Below, piece by piece: positions 17,950-27,076 of a stretch of DNA of 64,000 nt. Source of the DNA: Akkermansiaceae bacterium (lineage in GTDB: Bacteria; Verrucomicrobiota; Verrucomicrobiia; Verrucomicrobiales; Akkermansiaceae); NCBI GenBank assembly GCA_024233115.1, contig JACKQB010000001.1:868001-932000 (forward strand). The letters run 5' to 3'. The notes under the pieces were generated by a model. That model had not been told where the DNA came from and searched no databases. It was given only the letters and a program-made list of their open reading frames with translations. Position numbers and translations under genes: made by a program. Every line of letters begins with the position of its first letter. Within the stretch, counting starts at the first letter, position 1.

Positions 17950-19107
17950 ATGTTATACTGGATTTACGAATACTGGCTTGAGCAACTTAAAGCGGGTGCC
18001 GAATGGGCGGATACCATGAGCTTCCTCAGGCTGTTTGGATACGTTACGGTACGCGCCGGAATCGCATGTATGATGACATTCATCCTCAGTGTTGCCTATG
18101 GACCATGGGTGATACGCAAGCTGGTTTCACTCAAGGTCGGCCAGCCGATCCGCAGCGCCGAGGAGGTGCATAAACTCAACGAGCTACACGGTGGCAAGGC
18201 TGGAACGCCTACAATGGGGGGCGTCATGATCCTGGGAACCGTGTTGATCGCGGTGCTGCTCTGCGGTCGCCCCCTCAATCCCTTTGTCGCTGTCACCACC
18301 TGCGTGATGCTGGCTCTCGGATTGCTTGGGTTTATGGACGACTACACCAAGGTGAAGCTCAAGAGCTCCGATGGGGTGAGTGGCAAAACCAAGCTGTTCT
18401 GGCAGTTTGTCATCGGTTGTGTGGCCGCGACCTTCCTCTTTTTCAAAACCAGGGACATGGGGTATACTCTCGTGGATACCCCGATGAAGATCAGTGAGAT
18501 CACGTTCCCCCTCTTTAAGCAGTCGCTTTTTGATATGGGGTATTTATACATCCCGTTTTTTGCCGTCATCGTGGTGGGCTGCTCAAATGCGGTCAACCTG
18601 ACCGACGGCCTCGATGGATTGGCCACTGGCTGCACGATCACCGTGGCTCTTTCCTACGCTGTCATCGCCTATGTTGCTGGGCACGCCTACATGGCGAAGG
18701 AATATCTGTTTATCCCGTTTAATACCCATGTGGTGGAGCTTTCGGTCTTTCTGATGGCTCTCGTAGGTGCCGGGTTCGGTTTCCTCTGGCATAACTGTCA
18801 TCCGGCAAAAGTCTTTATGGGGGATACCGGCTCACTCGCCATTGGTGGCGCACTGGCCACGGCGGCCATCTGTGCCAAACAGGAACTCCTGCTCGTGATC
18901 ATTGGCTGGGTTTTTGTCATGGAAGCCCTCTCGGTGATCCTTCAGGTCGCCAGCTTTAAAACGACCGGAAAACGCATCTTCGCGATGTCGCCCATCCATC
19001 ACCACTTCGAACTGCGCGGATGGCATGAAAGCCAGGTCATCATCCGGTTCTGGATTATTTCCATCTTCAGCGGGCTGGTCGGAATCGCCATTCTAAAAAT
19101 TGTCTAA
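17950..19107 (+). CDS. mraY: phospho-N-acetylmuramoyl-pentapeptide transferase MraY
   Basis: 385 residues with about ten membrane segments. Signatures are GTPTMGG, FMDDYTK with the catalytic Asp pair, NLTDGLDGLATG, FMGDTGSLAIGG and the cytoplasmic HHHFELRGWHE loop. It transfers phospho-MurNAc-pentapeptide to undecaprenyl phosphate to make lipid I at the inner membrane. The stop is 1 bp before the murD ATG. Confidence 0.96.
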   Translation: MLYWIYEYWLEQLKAGAEWADTMSFLRLFGYVTVRAGIACMMTFILSVAYGPWVIRKLVSLKVGQPIRSAEEVHKLNELHGGKAGTPTMGGVMILGTVLIAVLLCGRPLNPFVAVTTCVMLALGLLGFMDDYTKVKLKSSDGVSGKTKLFWQFVIGCVAATFLFFKTRDMGYTLVDTPMKISEITFPLFKQSLFDMGYLYIPFFAVIVVGCSNAVNLTDGLDGLATGCTITVALSYAVIAYVAGHAYMAKEYLFIPFNTHVVELSVFLMALVGAGFGFLWHNCHPAKVFMGDTGSLAIGGALATAAICAKQELLLVIIGWVFVMEALSVILQVASFKTTGKRIFAMSPIHHHFELRGWHESQVIIRFWIISIFSGLVGIAILKIV

Positions 19108-19108
19108 C

Positions 19109-20416
19109 ATGGACCTTAACAACAAACATGTCATCATTCTCGGTGCCGGCGCAAGTGGCCAGGCAGCGGCCGCGCTTGCGCAGGCCCACGGTGCGGATGT
19201 GTCTGTGCATGATGCACGCCAGCAGATCGCCGGTATGCCGGAGGGGGTGAAGCTGGTGCCGAACGCCACCGTGGCCACAGGGGAGGCGAGCCGTTGTGAT
19301 TTGTTGGTCCTCTCACCGGGAATCGATGGCACGACTGATTTTGTCAAGGCATACCAAAGGAATGCCGGTGAAATGATCGGTGAAGTGGAGTTCGGTTACC
19401 GCTACTACCAAGGCCGTATCGTAGCCATCACCGGGACCAATGGGAAAACAACCACCACTGAACTGGTCGACCGTATCCTGAACCACTGCGGTATTTCCTG
19501 CCTCCCCTGCGGCAACTACGGTGATCCGTTTTCCTCCCTGCCTCTGCTCGAGGAACCTCCCACCGCAGCAGCCCTTGAGGTGAGTTCCTTCCAGCTCGAA
19601 AGCATCAGGGATTTTCACCCTGACGTCGTCATCTGGTTGAATTTCTCAGCGGATCATATGGATCGTTATCCGACGATTGAAGCCTACAAACAGGCGAAAC
19701 TCCGCGTGTTTGAAAACCTAACCGGGGATGATCACGTCATCATCCGTGCAGGTGAGGAGGTGGGTAAGATCAACGGGATGGTCAGCACGTTTTCCACGGA
19801 GGCCGATGCCGACTACACATTAAATGATGGCTGGATATGCCAGGGCGACAACAAAATCATCGATCTGTCCATCACCCGTCTCCGTGGCCTTCACAATGCG
19901 GAGAATGTGATGGCTGCCTTTGCCGCGTGTGCCGCCCTCGGTGTGCAAGCAGCGGATGCCAACGAGGCACTGCGTGGCTTCGCACCCCCGCTCCACCGCT
20001 GTGAACTGGTGCGCACGCTCGATGGTGTCGAGTACATCAATGATTCCAAAGCCACCAATCTGCACGCACTCGATAGTGCGCTGCGCTCGCAAGGCCGGCC
20101 GGTTGTCCTCATCGCTGGTGGAAAGCAGAAAGGACTCGATTATACCGAGCTGCTCCCCCGGCTGCAAGCCACCACCAAGGGGATTGTGGTGTTTGGTGAG
20201 ATCGCCCGACAGCTTGCCGACACCTTCGCATCCATTTCCAACAACATCACCACAGTGATCGCCTCTACCCTTGAAGAGGCTGTGACAACGGCCAGATCCA
20301 TGGCCGAACATGGTGACACCATACTTTTCTCTCCGGGGACATCATCCTTCGATATGTTCACCGGATATGAAGAACGCGGCGACTGCTTCCGCCGTATCGT
20401 CAAAGAACTGAAGTAA
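19109..20416 (+). CDS. murD: UDP-N-acetylmuramoylalanine--D-glutamate ligase MurD
   Basis: 435 residues from ATG 19109; a TTG at 19100 would overlap mraY and is less likely. The N-terminal Rossmann start VIILGAGASGQAAA, P-loop ITGTNGKTTT, EVSSFQLE, NDSKATNLHA and C-terminal LFSPGTSSFDMF are diagnostic. It adds D-Glu to UDP-MurNAc-L-Ala in the cytoplasm. Confidence 0.96.
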   Translation: MDLNNKHVIILGAGASGQAAAALAQAHGADVSVHDARQQIAGMPEGVKLVPNATVATGEASRCDLLVLSPGIDGTTDFVKAYQRNAGEMIGEVEFGYRYYQGRIVAITGTNGKTTTTELVDRILNHCGISCLPCGNYGDPFSSLPLLEEPPTAAALEVSSFQLESIRDFHPDVVIWLNFSADHMDRYPTIEAYKQAKLRVFENLTGDDHVIIRAGEEVGKINGMVSTFSTEADADYTLNDGWICQGDNKIIDLSITRLRGLHNAENVMAAFAACAALGVQAADANEALRGFAPPLHRCELVRTLDGVEYINDSKATNLHALDSALRSQGRPVVLIAGGKQKGLDYTELLPRLQATTKGIVVFGEIARQLADTFASISNNITTVIASTLEEAVTTARSMAEHGDTILFSPGTSSFDMFTGYEERGDCFRRIVKELK

Positions 20417-20460
20417 AGCCCTAACCAATAACCCCCAAGCCCTAACCAACAACCCAACCC
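20416..20460. repeat. heptamer-phased tandem repeat after murD
   Basis: An imperfect 21-bp unit occurs twice. It reads as six 7-mers, AAGCCCT AACCAAT AACCCCC AAGCCCT AACCAAC AACCCAA. It begins at the murD stop codon and ends 10 bp before the LysM gene, so it forms that gene's leader. Confidence 0.75.
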
Positions 20461-20470
20461 ACTAGTCGTT

Positions 20471-21358
20471 ATGAAAAAAACCATCCAAACCAAAAGAAAC
20501 AACCCAGCTAGTTCCAACTACCGGGTCCTCTATGCCAAGACTGGCCGCAAACGTAGGCTGAATGCATCTACGACTGCCGCTGTCGATCCACACGTTGAGC
20601 TTGAATCCGATGTGCCTAACATCGGGATCGGTCGAGCTCTTCTGGTCATCCTGGTCCTGCACATCATGGCTATCGCCGCCATTTATGTACACAGCACATT
20701 TTTTGGGAATGAAGGAGATAACACCGCGAACCAAGGCCAGCAACCACCGTCCAGCCAGCCCGTGGCCGCCGTGGCCGCCGCTTCGACGGATGTCCCTGAG
20801 CCCGTAGCCACACCCGCTCCTCCCGTGCCAACGCCAGCTGCGGCACCGGTTCACACAGACCCGGAATCCGAGCGCTATATCGTTGTCACCGGTGACACCT
20901 ATATGCGTATCGCCAAAGCCCGCAACGTTGATGAGCAAGCCCTGAGGGCACTCAACAGCAACCGACCACTGCGCGCCGGTGTAGTCCTCGATCTCCCCGC
21001 CGAGCTCTCGTCCCGGCCTGTGGACCCTACTCCAAGAGCTGAACCACCCAGCGTGGCAGTAATTGATGGAGACCGCAACCCAGCGAAAAAGCCACCCTTC
21101 AAAGCCGTGGACCGTGCTGATGAGTTGGATGTGAGCAACGCGCCCAAGGCTATCGTAGTCAAACCCAATCGTCCGGCACCCGTTGTTGCAACGGGAGTCA
21201 CCGATAGTGGACAACGTTACACGATCAAGAGTGGTGATACTCTGTGGCGTATCTCCAATCGCTTCAAAGTGTCACGTGATGCGATCTTGAAGCTCAACGG
21301 CATCAAAGACCCTAACAAGCTTTATGCGGGTAGGGAGATAAAGATTCCTGCCAAATAA
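20471..21358 (+). CDS. membrane-anchored protein with two LysM domains
   Basis: 295 residues: a basic cytoplasmic head, one membrane helix (~54-77), a Pro/Ala-rich linker (~90-130), and two LysM domains at ~136-180 (YIVVTGDTYMRIAKA) and ~247-294 (YTIKSGDTLWRISNRF). LysM binds N-acetylglucosamine in peptidoglycan. Placed between murD and ftsW, it is probably a periplasmic wall-binding factor in septal growth. No hydrolase domain is attached. The leader is a heptamer repeat with no Shine-Dalgarno. Confidence 0.9.
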   Translation: MKKTIQTKRNNPASSNYRVLYAKTGRKRRLNASTTAAVDPHVELESDVPNIGIGRALLVILVLHIMAIAAIYVHSTFFGNEGDNTANQGQQPPSSQPVAAVAAASTDVPEPVATPAPPVPTPAAAPVHTDPESERYIVVTGDTYMRIAKARNVDEQALRALNSNRPLRAGVVLDLPAELSSRPVDPTPRAEPPSVAVIDGDRNPAKKPPFKAVDRADELDVSNAPKAIVVKPNRPAPVVATGVTDSGQRYTIKSGDTLWRISNRFKVSRDAILKLNGIKDPNKLYAGREIKIPAK

Positions 21359-21422
21359 AGTGCTTTCGAGCAATGATTCATAACGATAACCGCCCGCTCA
21401 CTTTACACAACAGCCACTGACC

Positions 21423-22568
21423 ATGGGACGTAAGAACGCCGTATTCATTTGCCTGGCTGTCACCGCCTTGGTGACGCTGGGCCTTGTGATGCTTACGAGT
21501 ACCAGCGTCTGGGATGACGAGGTGGATGGCTATGCCCTGGTCAAAAAACAGGCCACGTTCATAGCTCTTGGCCTCATCGGGGCGGTATTCATTTCCTCTT
21601 TCGATTATAAAAAAATCCGGCCCTACTGGGTGCCTCTGTTAGTTGGCTCATGCGTGCTGCTCTGTCTGTGTTACCTCCCGGGAATCGGGCAAAGCATCAA
21701 GGGTGAGTCGCGGTGGATCAAGGTGCCGGGTTTGCCGCAGTTCCAGCCGTCGGAGTTAGCCAAGATCTTCGTAATCATGGGACTCGCGGCATGGTATGCG
21801 CATTTCCAGACGGAAGGCCGGACGTTTCTCAAGGGCTTTGTCTGGCCATCGGCACTGTTAGGGGTGCCCGTGGTGCTGATCTTCTTTGAAAAAGACATGG
21901 GCACAGCCATGGCATTGGGTTTGTCCGGGGTGGTTGTGATGTACGTGGCGGGTGCCAGACTACCGTATCTGGGGACCGCCGCCGGCACGGCGTTGGTAGG
22001 TATGGCCTTTGTGGTTTGGAAGAACCCGGAACGGATGGGGCGCGTGATGGCCTTGTTTGACCTCGAGTCAGAGGAATACCGGTTAGGCGACGGATACCAG
22101 CAGCTCCACGGCCTCTATGCATTTGCAAACGGCGGTGTGGATGGCACCGGGCTTGGAAATGGCGTCGAGAAACACGGGTACCTGCCGGAGGCGCATACCG
22201 ACTTTATTTTCCCCGCCATCGGTGAGGAACTCGGGCTTTGGTTTACCCTCGGGAGTGTGTTCTGTTTTGTCTTGATCGTCGTTTATGGTATTGCGATTGC
22301 CCTGCACGCGCGGGATATCTTCGGCAGGTTGTTAGCTGTCGGACTGACCAGCATCATCGTGGTTCCCGCGATGATGAACATCGGCGTTTGCACCGCCGTG
22401 CTGCCGAACACGGGATTGCCGCTCCCCTTTATCAGTTATGGTGGCACCAACATGCTGTTTACCCTTTTTGCCGTGGGGATGTTGATTTCCATCCACCGCC
22501 AGACCACCTTTGTGACCCGGGCAGAGTTGCCGGTGATCAATGAGAAGAAGCAGTGTTTGCGGATCTGA
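21423..22568 (+). CDS. ftsW: septal peptidoglycan polymerase FtsW (SEDS family)
   Basis: 381 residues with about ten membrane segments and SEDS motifs: GESRWIKVPGLPQFQPSELAK, FFEKDMGTAM, the extracytoplasmic AHTDFIFPAIGEELG and LPFISYGGTNML. FtsW polymerises lipid II at the septum with FtsI. Position in the dcw cluster favours FtsW over RodA. It is the last cluster gene: murG, murC, ddl and ftsQAZ do not follow, and a convergent gene begins 4 bp later. Confidence 0.93.
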   Translation: MGRKNAVFICLAVTALVTLGLVMLTSTSVWDDEVDGYALVKKQATFIALGLIGAVFISSFDYKKIRPYWVPLLVGSCVLLCLCYLPGIGQSIKGESRWIKVPGLPQFQPSELAKIFVIMGLAAWYAHFQTEGRTFLKGFVWPSALLGVPVVLIFFEKDMGTAMALGLSGVVVMYVAGARLPYLGTAAGTALVGMAFVVWKNPERMGRVMALFDLESEEYRLGDGYQQLHGLYAFANGGVDGTGLGNGVEKHGYLPEAHTDFIFPAIGEELGLWFTLGSVFCFVLIVVYGIAIALHARDIFGRLLAVGLTSIIVVPAMMNIGVCTAVLPNTGLPLPFISYGGTNMLFTLFAVGMLISIHRQTTFVTRAELPVINEKKQCLRI

Positions 22569-22571
22569 TGG

Positions 22572-23075
22572 TTAACAGTCAGGCGTCTGCGGCGAGTGGG
22601 CGAATTCCTTTTGTGTCAGTGCCTGATAGGTAAAGATCCAAAAGGCGACCAGCCCCCAGCTCAGGCCGAGCATGACACCGAGGTCAACAATGCCGCGCCA
22701 TGGCTGCGGGCAGTATTTCATGGAGAAAACAAGCAGAATGATAGCGGCGGAGATCGCATAGGACTTGATCAGTGTTTTCCGGTTGGCGTGAAAGTAGCCG
22801 ATGCAGAAGACGGGAGCTAACAGGCTGCGTAGCGTATTGGGATGGTCACGCAAATACCTGACCCGTGCGGCGACCCGCGGTGAATATTTTTTCTGAAACC
22901 CTTTGTAGCCTTCATAGTAAACCATGAAAAAGCCGTAGCCGATGAGGGTAATCCAATGAATCGGGGTAAATGTGATTTGGAACGCATCAGCCACAATGGG
23001 TTCCATTTTATAGAGGGACTTTCCCAACGTGAATGAAATACCGATAATACCCCAGATGACTCCAATAAATCGCAT
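22572..23075 (-). CDS. small multi-pass membrane protein of unknown function
   Basis: 167 residues with about four hydrophobic segments (~2-20, 38-55, ~85-115, ~125-150) and a basic stretch GYKGFQKKYSPRVAARVRYL between them. No family is recognised. It ends 3 bp from ftsW in convergent orientation and lies downstream of another membrane gene on the same strand. Confidence 0.75.
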   Translation of the reverse strand: MRFIGVIWGIIGISFTLGKSLYKMEPIVADAFQITFTPIHWITLIGYGFFMVYYEGYKGFQKKYSPRVAARVRYLRDHPNTLRSLLAPVFCIGYFHANRKTLIKSYAISAAIILLVFSMKYCPQPWRGIVDLGVMLGLSWGLVAFWIFTYQALTQKEFAHSPQTPDC

Positions 23076-23126
23076 CGCCTAGATTTGGCGAATCCGGTGG
23101 TAATGTAAAGCCGTGGATTTGACTAT

Positions 23127-23828
23127 TTAGGCATGCCACTGGGCTAGTCTGCGTTTTTGGGCAGTGGTGATCCCGGTGACGAGGATCATGGCAATGTAGT
23201 TCAGGATCACATCCACCGGGACAGAGACAAATGAGAGCTTGCAGGCCATGAGGTAACTTTCGTCGGAATCGCTGTTGAGATACATCCGGAAGATGATTTG
23301 GCCGAGCATGCTGGAAATGATCCAGAAAGTCCACCAGAGAGGCAGGGTCCGGCGTAGGGCATGGTCACGCCCGTAACTGGCGCTACGAATCTCCTTCATG
23401 GCCAGGTAGGGCTTCCAGAGATTGAGAATGGGGATGAAATAATATCCGACCGACCAGCCGGGGGTGATTCTCATGCGTGGAGGGTCAAGGAGCCATGCAT
23501 TTTTGCAGGACCGGTTGATCCACATGGCAAACACGACGACGGTGACGATGATGAGAATGCCGTGGGCGCTGTTCGCCATGTCGATGATGGCGTCAAGGCG
23601 CGAGGGCTCATCGGTGAGCCAGTATTCGTCACTCTGGTATTGCTCCATATCCAGATAGTTGAGCACACCTGAAGTGAAGAGGACAAACATGCTGTCGAGC
23701 ACTAACAGGATGAGGAGAATGGATTTCAGAGGCCCGTTATCACGGAACGGACCGTAAGTCCCGGAGACCCCGGTAGCCAGTGTCGGCTCAAGCTGGGCTA
23801 CGGGTGTTTTGTATGGATTGGTTTCCAT
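23127..23828 (-). CDS. DUF4328-like membrane protein
   Basis: 233 residues with about five membrane segments. The stretch FAMWINRSCKNAWLL...TPGWSVGYYFIPILNLWKPYLAMKEI matches the conserved core I associate with DUF4328. Function is unknown. It lies 18 bp downstream of lysC on the same strand, so readthrough is possible, but no functional link is evident. Confidence 0.8.
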   Translation of the reverse strand: METNPYKTPVAQLEPTLATGVSGTYGPFRDNGPLKSILLILLVLDSMFVLFTSGVLNYLDMEQYQSDEYWLTDEPSRLDAIIDMANSAHGILIIVTVVVFAMWINRSCKNAWLLDPPRMRITPGWSVGYYFIPILNLWKPYLAMKEIRSASYGRDHALRRTLPLWWTFWIISSMLGQIIFRMYLNSDSDESYLMACKLSFVSVPVDVILNYIAMILVTGITTAQKRRLAQWHA

Positions 23829-23846
23829 GAGGGGTAGTTGAAGAGC

Positions 23847-25076
23847 CTACGCCTCGGGTTTTTTATCCAGATTGAATGCCTCGTGTACTACGCGGGCGGC
23901 ATCCTCGATTTCAGTTTCATCCACGGTGATGGAAATCTTGATCTCGGAGGTGGAAATCATACCGATGTTGATACCGGCCGCACCGAGAGCCTGGAACATC
24001 TTGGCGGCCACCCCGGAGTGCGAGCGCATACCGATGCCTACCGTGCTCAGTTTGGCGAGCGCGGCCTCGGTTTCGATGGTGGCATTCTCAGACAGCTGGC
24101 CGAGGACGGGTTTAAGCGCGGCCTGGGCACGACCAAGGTCGTTGGTGTGCATGGTGAACGAGTGACGTGCCATACCATCGCTGGCGATGTTGGAGACGAT
24201 CATATCAATGTTAATCTCGGCATCGGCGAGGCAACCGAGGATTTTTCCTGAGTTGCCGGGGGTATCCGGGATGTCGGTGATGGTGACGCGGGCTTGGGAG
24301 CGCTCGATGGAGACTCCTCGGATGACTACTGCTTCCATGGCGGGATGTTCTTCGGTGACTAGGGTTCCTGGGTTGTCGTTGAGGCTGGAACAGACCTCGA
24401 AAACAACACCGTATTTTTTGGCGAATTCGACAGAGCGTGATTGCATGACCTTGGTTCCTGATGAGGCCATTTCCAGCATTTCGTCGTAGGAGATTTCCGG
24501 GAGTTTGCGGGCATTGGCGACGATGCGCGGATCGCAGGTGTAGACGCCATCGACATCCGTTAGGATCTGGCAGACGTCGGCTTTGAGTGAGGCCGCCACG
24601 GCGATGGCACTGAGGTCTGAGCCACCACGACCCAGGGTGTGGATCAAGCCATCGTGGGTGATGCCTTGGAATCCTGCGACGATGACCACTTTGCCCTCGG
24701 CAAGATAGCCTTGGACGACAGTGGGGTCGATGGCGTCGATCCGTCCCCGCGTGTGGCTGCCAACGGTGCGGATACCGGCCTGGCGGCCAGTGGCGGAGAC
24801 TGCGTCGACGTCCATGTCGTGCAGGGCAATGGCGAGCAGGGCGATGGATTGCTGCTCACCGCTGGAGAGGAGGACATCGAGTTCCCGTTCGGGAGGGTTG
24901 GCATTGAGCTCGGTGGCCATGCCGATGAGTTTGTCGGTGACCCCGCCCATGGCGGATACCACCGCGACAACCTGGTTGCCTTGATCGCGAACACGCTTGA
25001 TGCGCGCCGCGACGTTGCGGATGCGGTCGAGGCTGCCGACGGAGGTGCCTCCGTATTTTTGAACAATCAGTGCCAT
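23847..25076 (-). CDS. lysC: aspartate kinase
   Basis: 409 residues from ATG 25076 (MALIVQKYGGTSVGS); an ATG at 25139 adds 21 unlikely residues. The kinase domain has KYGGTSVG, GRGGSDLSA and a DVDGVYTCDPR stretch. Two ACT domains fill the C-terminal ~150 residues, so feedback control by lysine and/or threonine is expected. It catalyses the first step to diaminopimelate, lysine, threonine and methionine and therefore supplies the MurE substrate. I see no lysine riboswitch in the 180-bp divergent gap before korA. Confidence 0.95.
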   Translation of the reverse strand: MALIVQKYGGTSVGSLDRIRNVAARIKRVRDQGNQVVAVVSAMGGVTDKLIGMATELNANPPERELDVLLSSGEQQSIALLAIALHDMDVDAVSATGRQAGIRTVGSHTRGRIDAIDPTVVQGYLAEGKVVIVAGFQGITHDGLIHTLGRGGSDLSAIAVAASLKADVCQILTDVDGVYTCDPRIVANARKLPEISYDEMLEMASSGTKVMQSRSVEFAKKYGVVFEVCSSLNDNPGTLVTEEHPAMEAVVIRGVSIERSQARVTITDIPDTPGNSGKILGCLADAEINIDMIVSNIASDGMARHSFTMHTNDLGRAQAALKPVLGQLSENATIETEAALAKLSTVGIGMRSHSGVAAKMFQALGAAGINIGMISTSEIKISITVDETEIEDAARVVHEAFNLDKKPEA

Positions 25077-25256
25077 GTCATGAACCCGGGATTCTGCTTC
25101 CAGGGGCGCGCAGCATAGCGATGCAGCCTGGTGCGTCAAGCCCGGTGAACGTCAGGAGGGAGGGTTTTTTATGAAGGAAACATTTTTCCTCTAATTCTCT
25201 TTTTACTTCCGAAATCCGCTGTTCCTGCTATTGCGATGCCGATCCTAATAATCTTC

Positions 25257-27032
25257 ATGGCTAATTCAACCGCTTCTGCTACGCCGGACACGCTTAAAAA
25301 TGCTGTCATTCGTCTCGCTGGGTACTCTCAAGATGGTATCCAGTCCGTAGGTGCCTTCCTGGCCCAACTCGCTGGTTCGACCGCTAGTGAGGTCATGACA
25401 TATATGACCATTCCGGCGACTATTTCAGGTGGGGCTTCCATTTTCCAAGTCCACCTTGGCTCCGGGGAAGTGCTTCATCCAGGCGACCAGGCGGATATGC
25501 TGGTTGCCTTCTATCAGGATTCCTATGACAACCATCTCGACTCGCTGAGAACCGGTGGAATCTGCATCTACGATAGCGACCAGGTGGAGAAAGTGCTGGA
25601 TGAGCGTGGGATTACTCATATCGGTGTGCCATTCACCTCAGCGACGATTGAAGCGCTCGGTGGCTCGGCCAAAAACCGGGGGAAGAATATTTTTGTGTTA
25701 GGGATGCTTTGTGCCATTTACGAACTTGATCGTGAAAAGATGAGTGCCATCATCGCGAAGAAGTTTGGCGGAAAATCGGAGGGGGTGCTGCGCAATGCGA
25801 TGATCGCCTTTGACACCGGTTACGCATGGCCGATCCAGAGCATCCAGCACATGCCGATGGCCCCCGGTGAAAGCAAGGGCAAGAAGCGTATTTCAGCGGA
25901 TGGAAACACGATGCTCGCCTTGGGGCTGATTGCAGGAGGTTGCCGCTATGGTGCCGCCTATCCGATCACTCCTTGGACCAGTATCATGGAACTTCTCCGC
26001 TCCGAGTTTCCTAAGTATGGCGGCTCGTTTATCCAGTGTGAGGATGAGCTCGCCGCAGTGTGTATGGCGATCGGGATGTCCTATGCCGGTCATCTGGCAG
26101 TGACAGGATCATCCGGTCCGGGGCTGGCCCTTAAGTCCGAGGCCCTCGGCTATGCATCCATGGCTGAAATTCCCCTGGTGGTTGTCAACGTGCAGCGCGG
26201 CGGACCGTCAACCGGCCTGCCCACATCCGTCGAACAGTCCGACCTGATGCAGGCAATCTACGGCTCCCATGGTGATGCGCCACGTGTGGTGCTTGCGCCC
26301 AGGAGTGTGAAGGATTGTTTTTACACCGCGGTGCGGGCTTGCCAGATTGCCAAGGAGTATTCGACACCGGTCATCATCCTTTCGGACCAGGCGATAGCGA
26401 CTCGTATCGAAGCATTTACCGAGCCTGATCTTGATAAATGGTGGGTGGATTACGAGCTGGACCAGTCAGAAAAAGGGCCTGAGTTCAAACCGTATCCCCT
26501 GGAAAAAATGACCCGTCACTCGCCTCCGGGATCTCCGTCTACCGAAGGTAAGTATCCGGTGGTGACCGGGCTTGAACACGACGAGTGGGGTCATCCATCT
26601 GGAAACCCCAAAAATCACGCCGCGATGACTGCGAAGCGCCGCGAGAAACTCATCAAGCTTTCGCATTCGCTGCCGGCCCCGTCTTTCCACGGCGACTACG
26701 AGGGTGACCTGCTCTTTGTCGGCTGGGGATCGACCTACGGTCCGGTCAAGGAGGCTACCCAGGCGCTTCGCGATAAAGGATACAAGATTGGCTGCATGCA
26801 TATTCACAACCTCCATCCGCTCCGTGCCGGGCTCGGTGACATTTTTGGTCGTTACCGTCATGTGTTGGTGCCTGAGATGAATGACTCGGGGGTTTACGGA
26901 TATGGTCAGTTGGCGACGCTGCTACGAGCGAAGTTGTGTGACCCACGTATCCAATCGTTCAACAAAACCGAGGGGCTCGGTTTCCGTGTCGTTGAGCTTG
27001 TTGATGAAGCTGAAAAAATCCTCGCCGTCTAA
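25257..27032 (+). CDS. korA: 2-oxoacid:ferredoxin oxidoreductase, fused gamma-alpha subunit (KorA type)
   Basis: About 591 residues from ATG 25257. Residues ~15-190 form the gamma domain (VIRLAGYSQDGIQSVG). The alpha pyrimidine-binding domain follows, with AAYPITPWTSIMELL, EDELAAVCMAIGMSYAG and VQRGGPSTGLPT. A C-terminal domain II lies near 480-590. With KorB it decarboxylates a 2-oxoacid, probably 2-oxoglutarate, to the acyl-CoA and reduces ferredoxin. No ferredoxin domain or delta gene is present. Substrate is inferred from subunit layout only. Confidence 0.92.
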   Translation: MANSTASATPDTLKNAVIRLAGYSQDGIQSVGAFLAQLAGSTASEVMTYMTIPATISGGASIFQVHLGSGEVLHPGDQADMLVAFYQDSYDNHLDSLRTGGICIYDSDQVEKVLDERGITHIGVPFTSATIEALGGSAKNRGKNIFVLGMLCAIYELDREKMSAIIAKKFGGKSEGVLRNAMIAFDTGYAWPIQSIQHMPMAPGESKGKKRISADGNTMLALGLIAGGCRYGAAYPITPWTSIMELLRSEFPKYGGSFIQCEDELAAVCMAIGMSYAGHLAVTGSSGPGLALKSEALGYASMAEIPLVVVNVQRGGPSTGLPTSVEQSDLMQAIYGSHGDAPRVVLAPRSVKDCFYTAVRACQIAKEYSTPVIILSDQAIATRIEAFTEPDLDKWWVDYELDQSEKGPEFKPYPLEKMTRHSPPGSPSTEGKYPVVTGLEHDEWGHPSGNPKNHAAMTAKRREKLIKLSHSLPAPSFHGDYEGDLLFVGWGSTYGPVKEATQALRDKGYKIGCMHIHNLHPLRAGLGDIFGRYRHVLVPEMNDSGVYGYGQLATLLRAKLCDPRIQSFNKTEGLGFRVVELVDEAEKILAV

Positions 27033-27037
27033 CGAAC

Positions 27038-27076
27038 TTCCCATTTTCCATTATCCACTTTTAATTCTCCATTATC
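27038..27076 (+). repeat. heptamer-phased repeat forming the korB leader
   Basis: The 39 bp between the korA end and the korB ATG read as 7-mers of the form TnnCCAT: TTCCCAT TTTCCAT TATCCAC TTTTAAT TCTCCAT TATC. It contains no Shine-Dalgarno and runs directly into the start codon. Confidence 0.75.

Noticed and set aside
25077..25256. Lysine riboswitch upstream of lysC
   Set aside because: The divergent gap is too short for the lysine aptamer plus promoters and lacks its conserved core.
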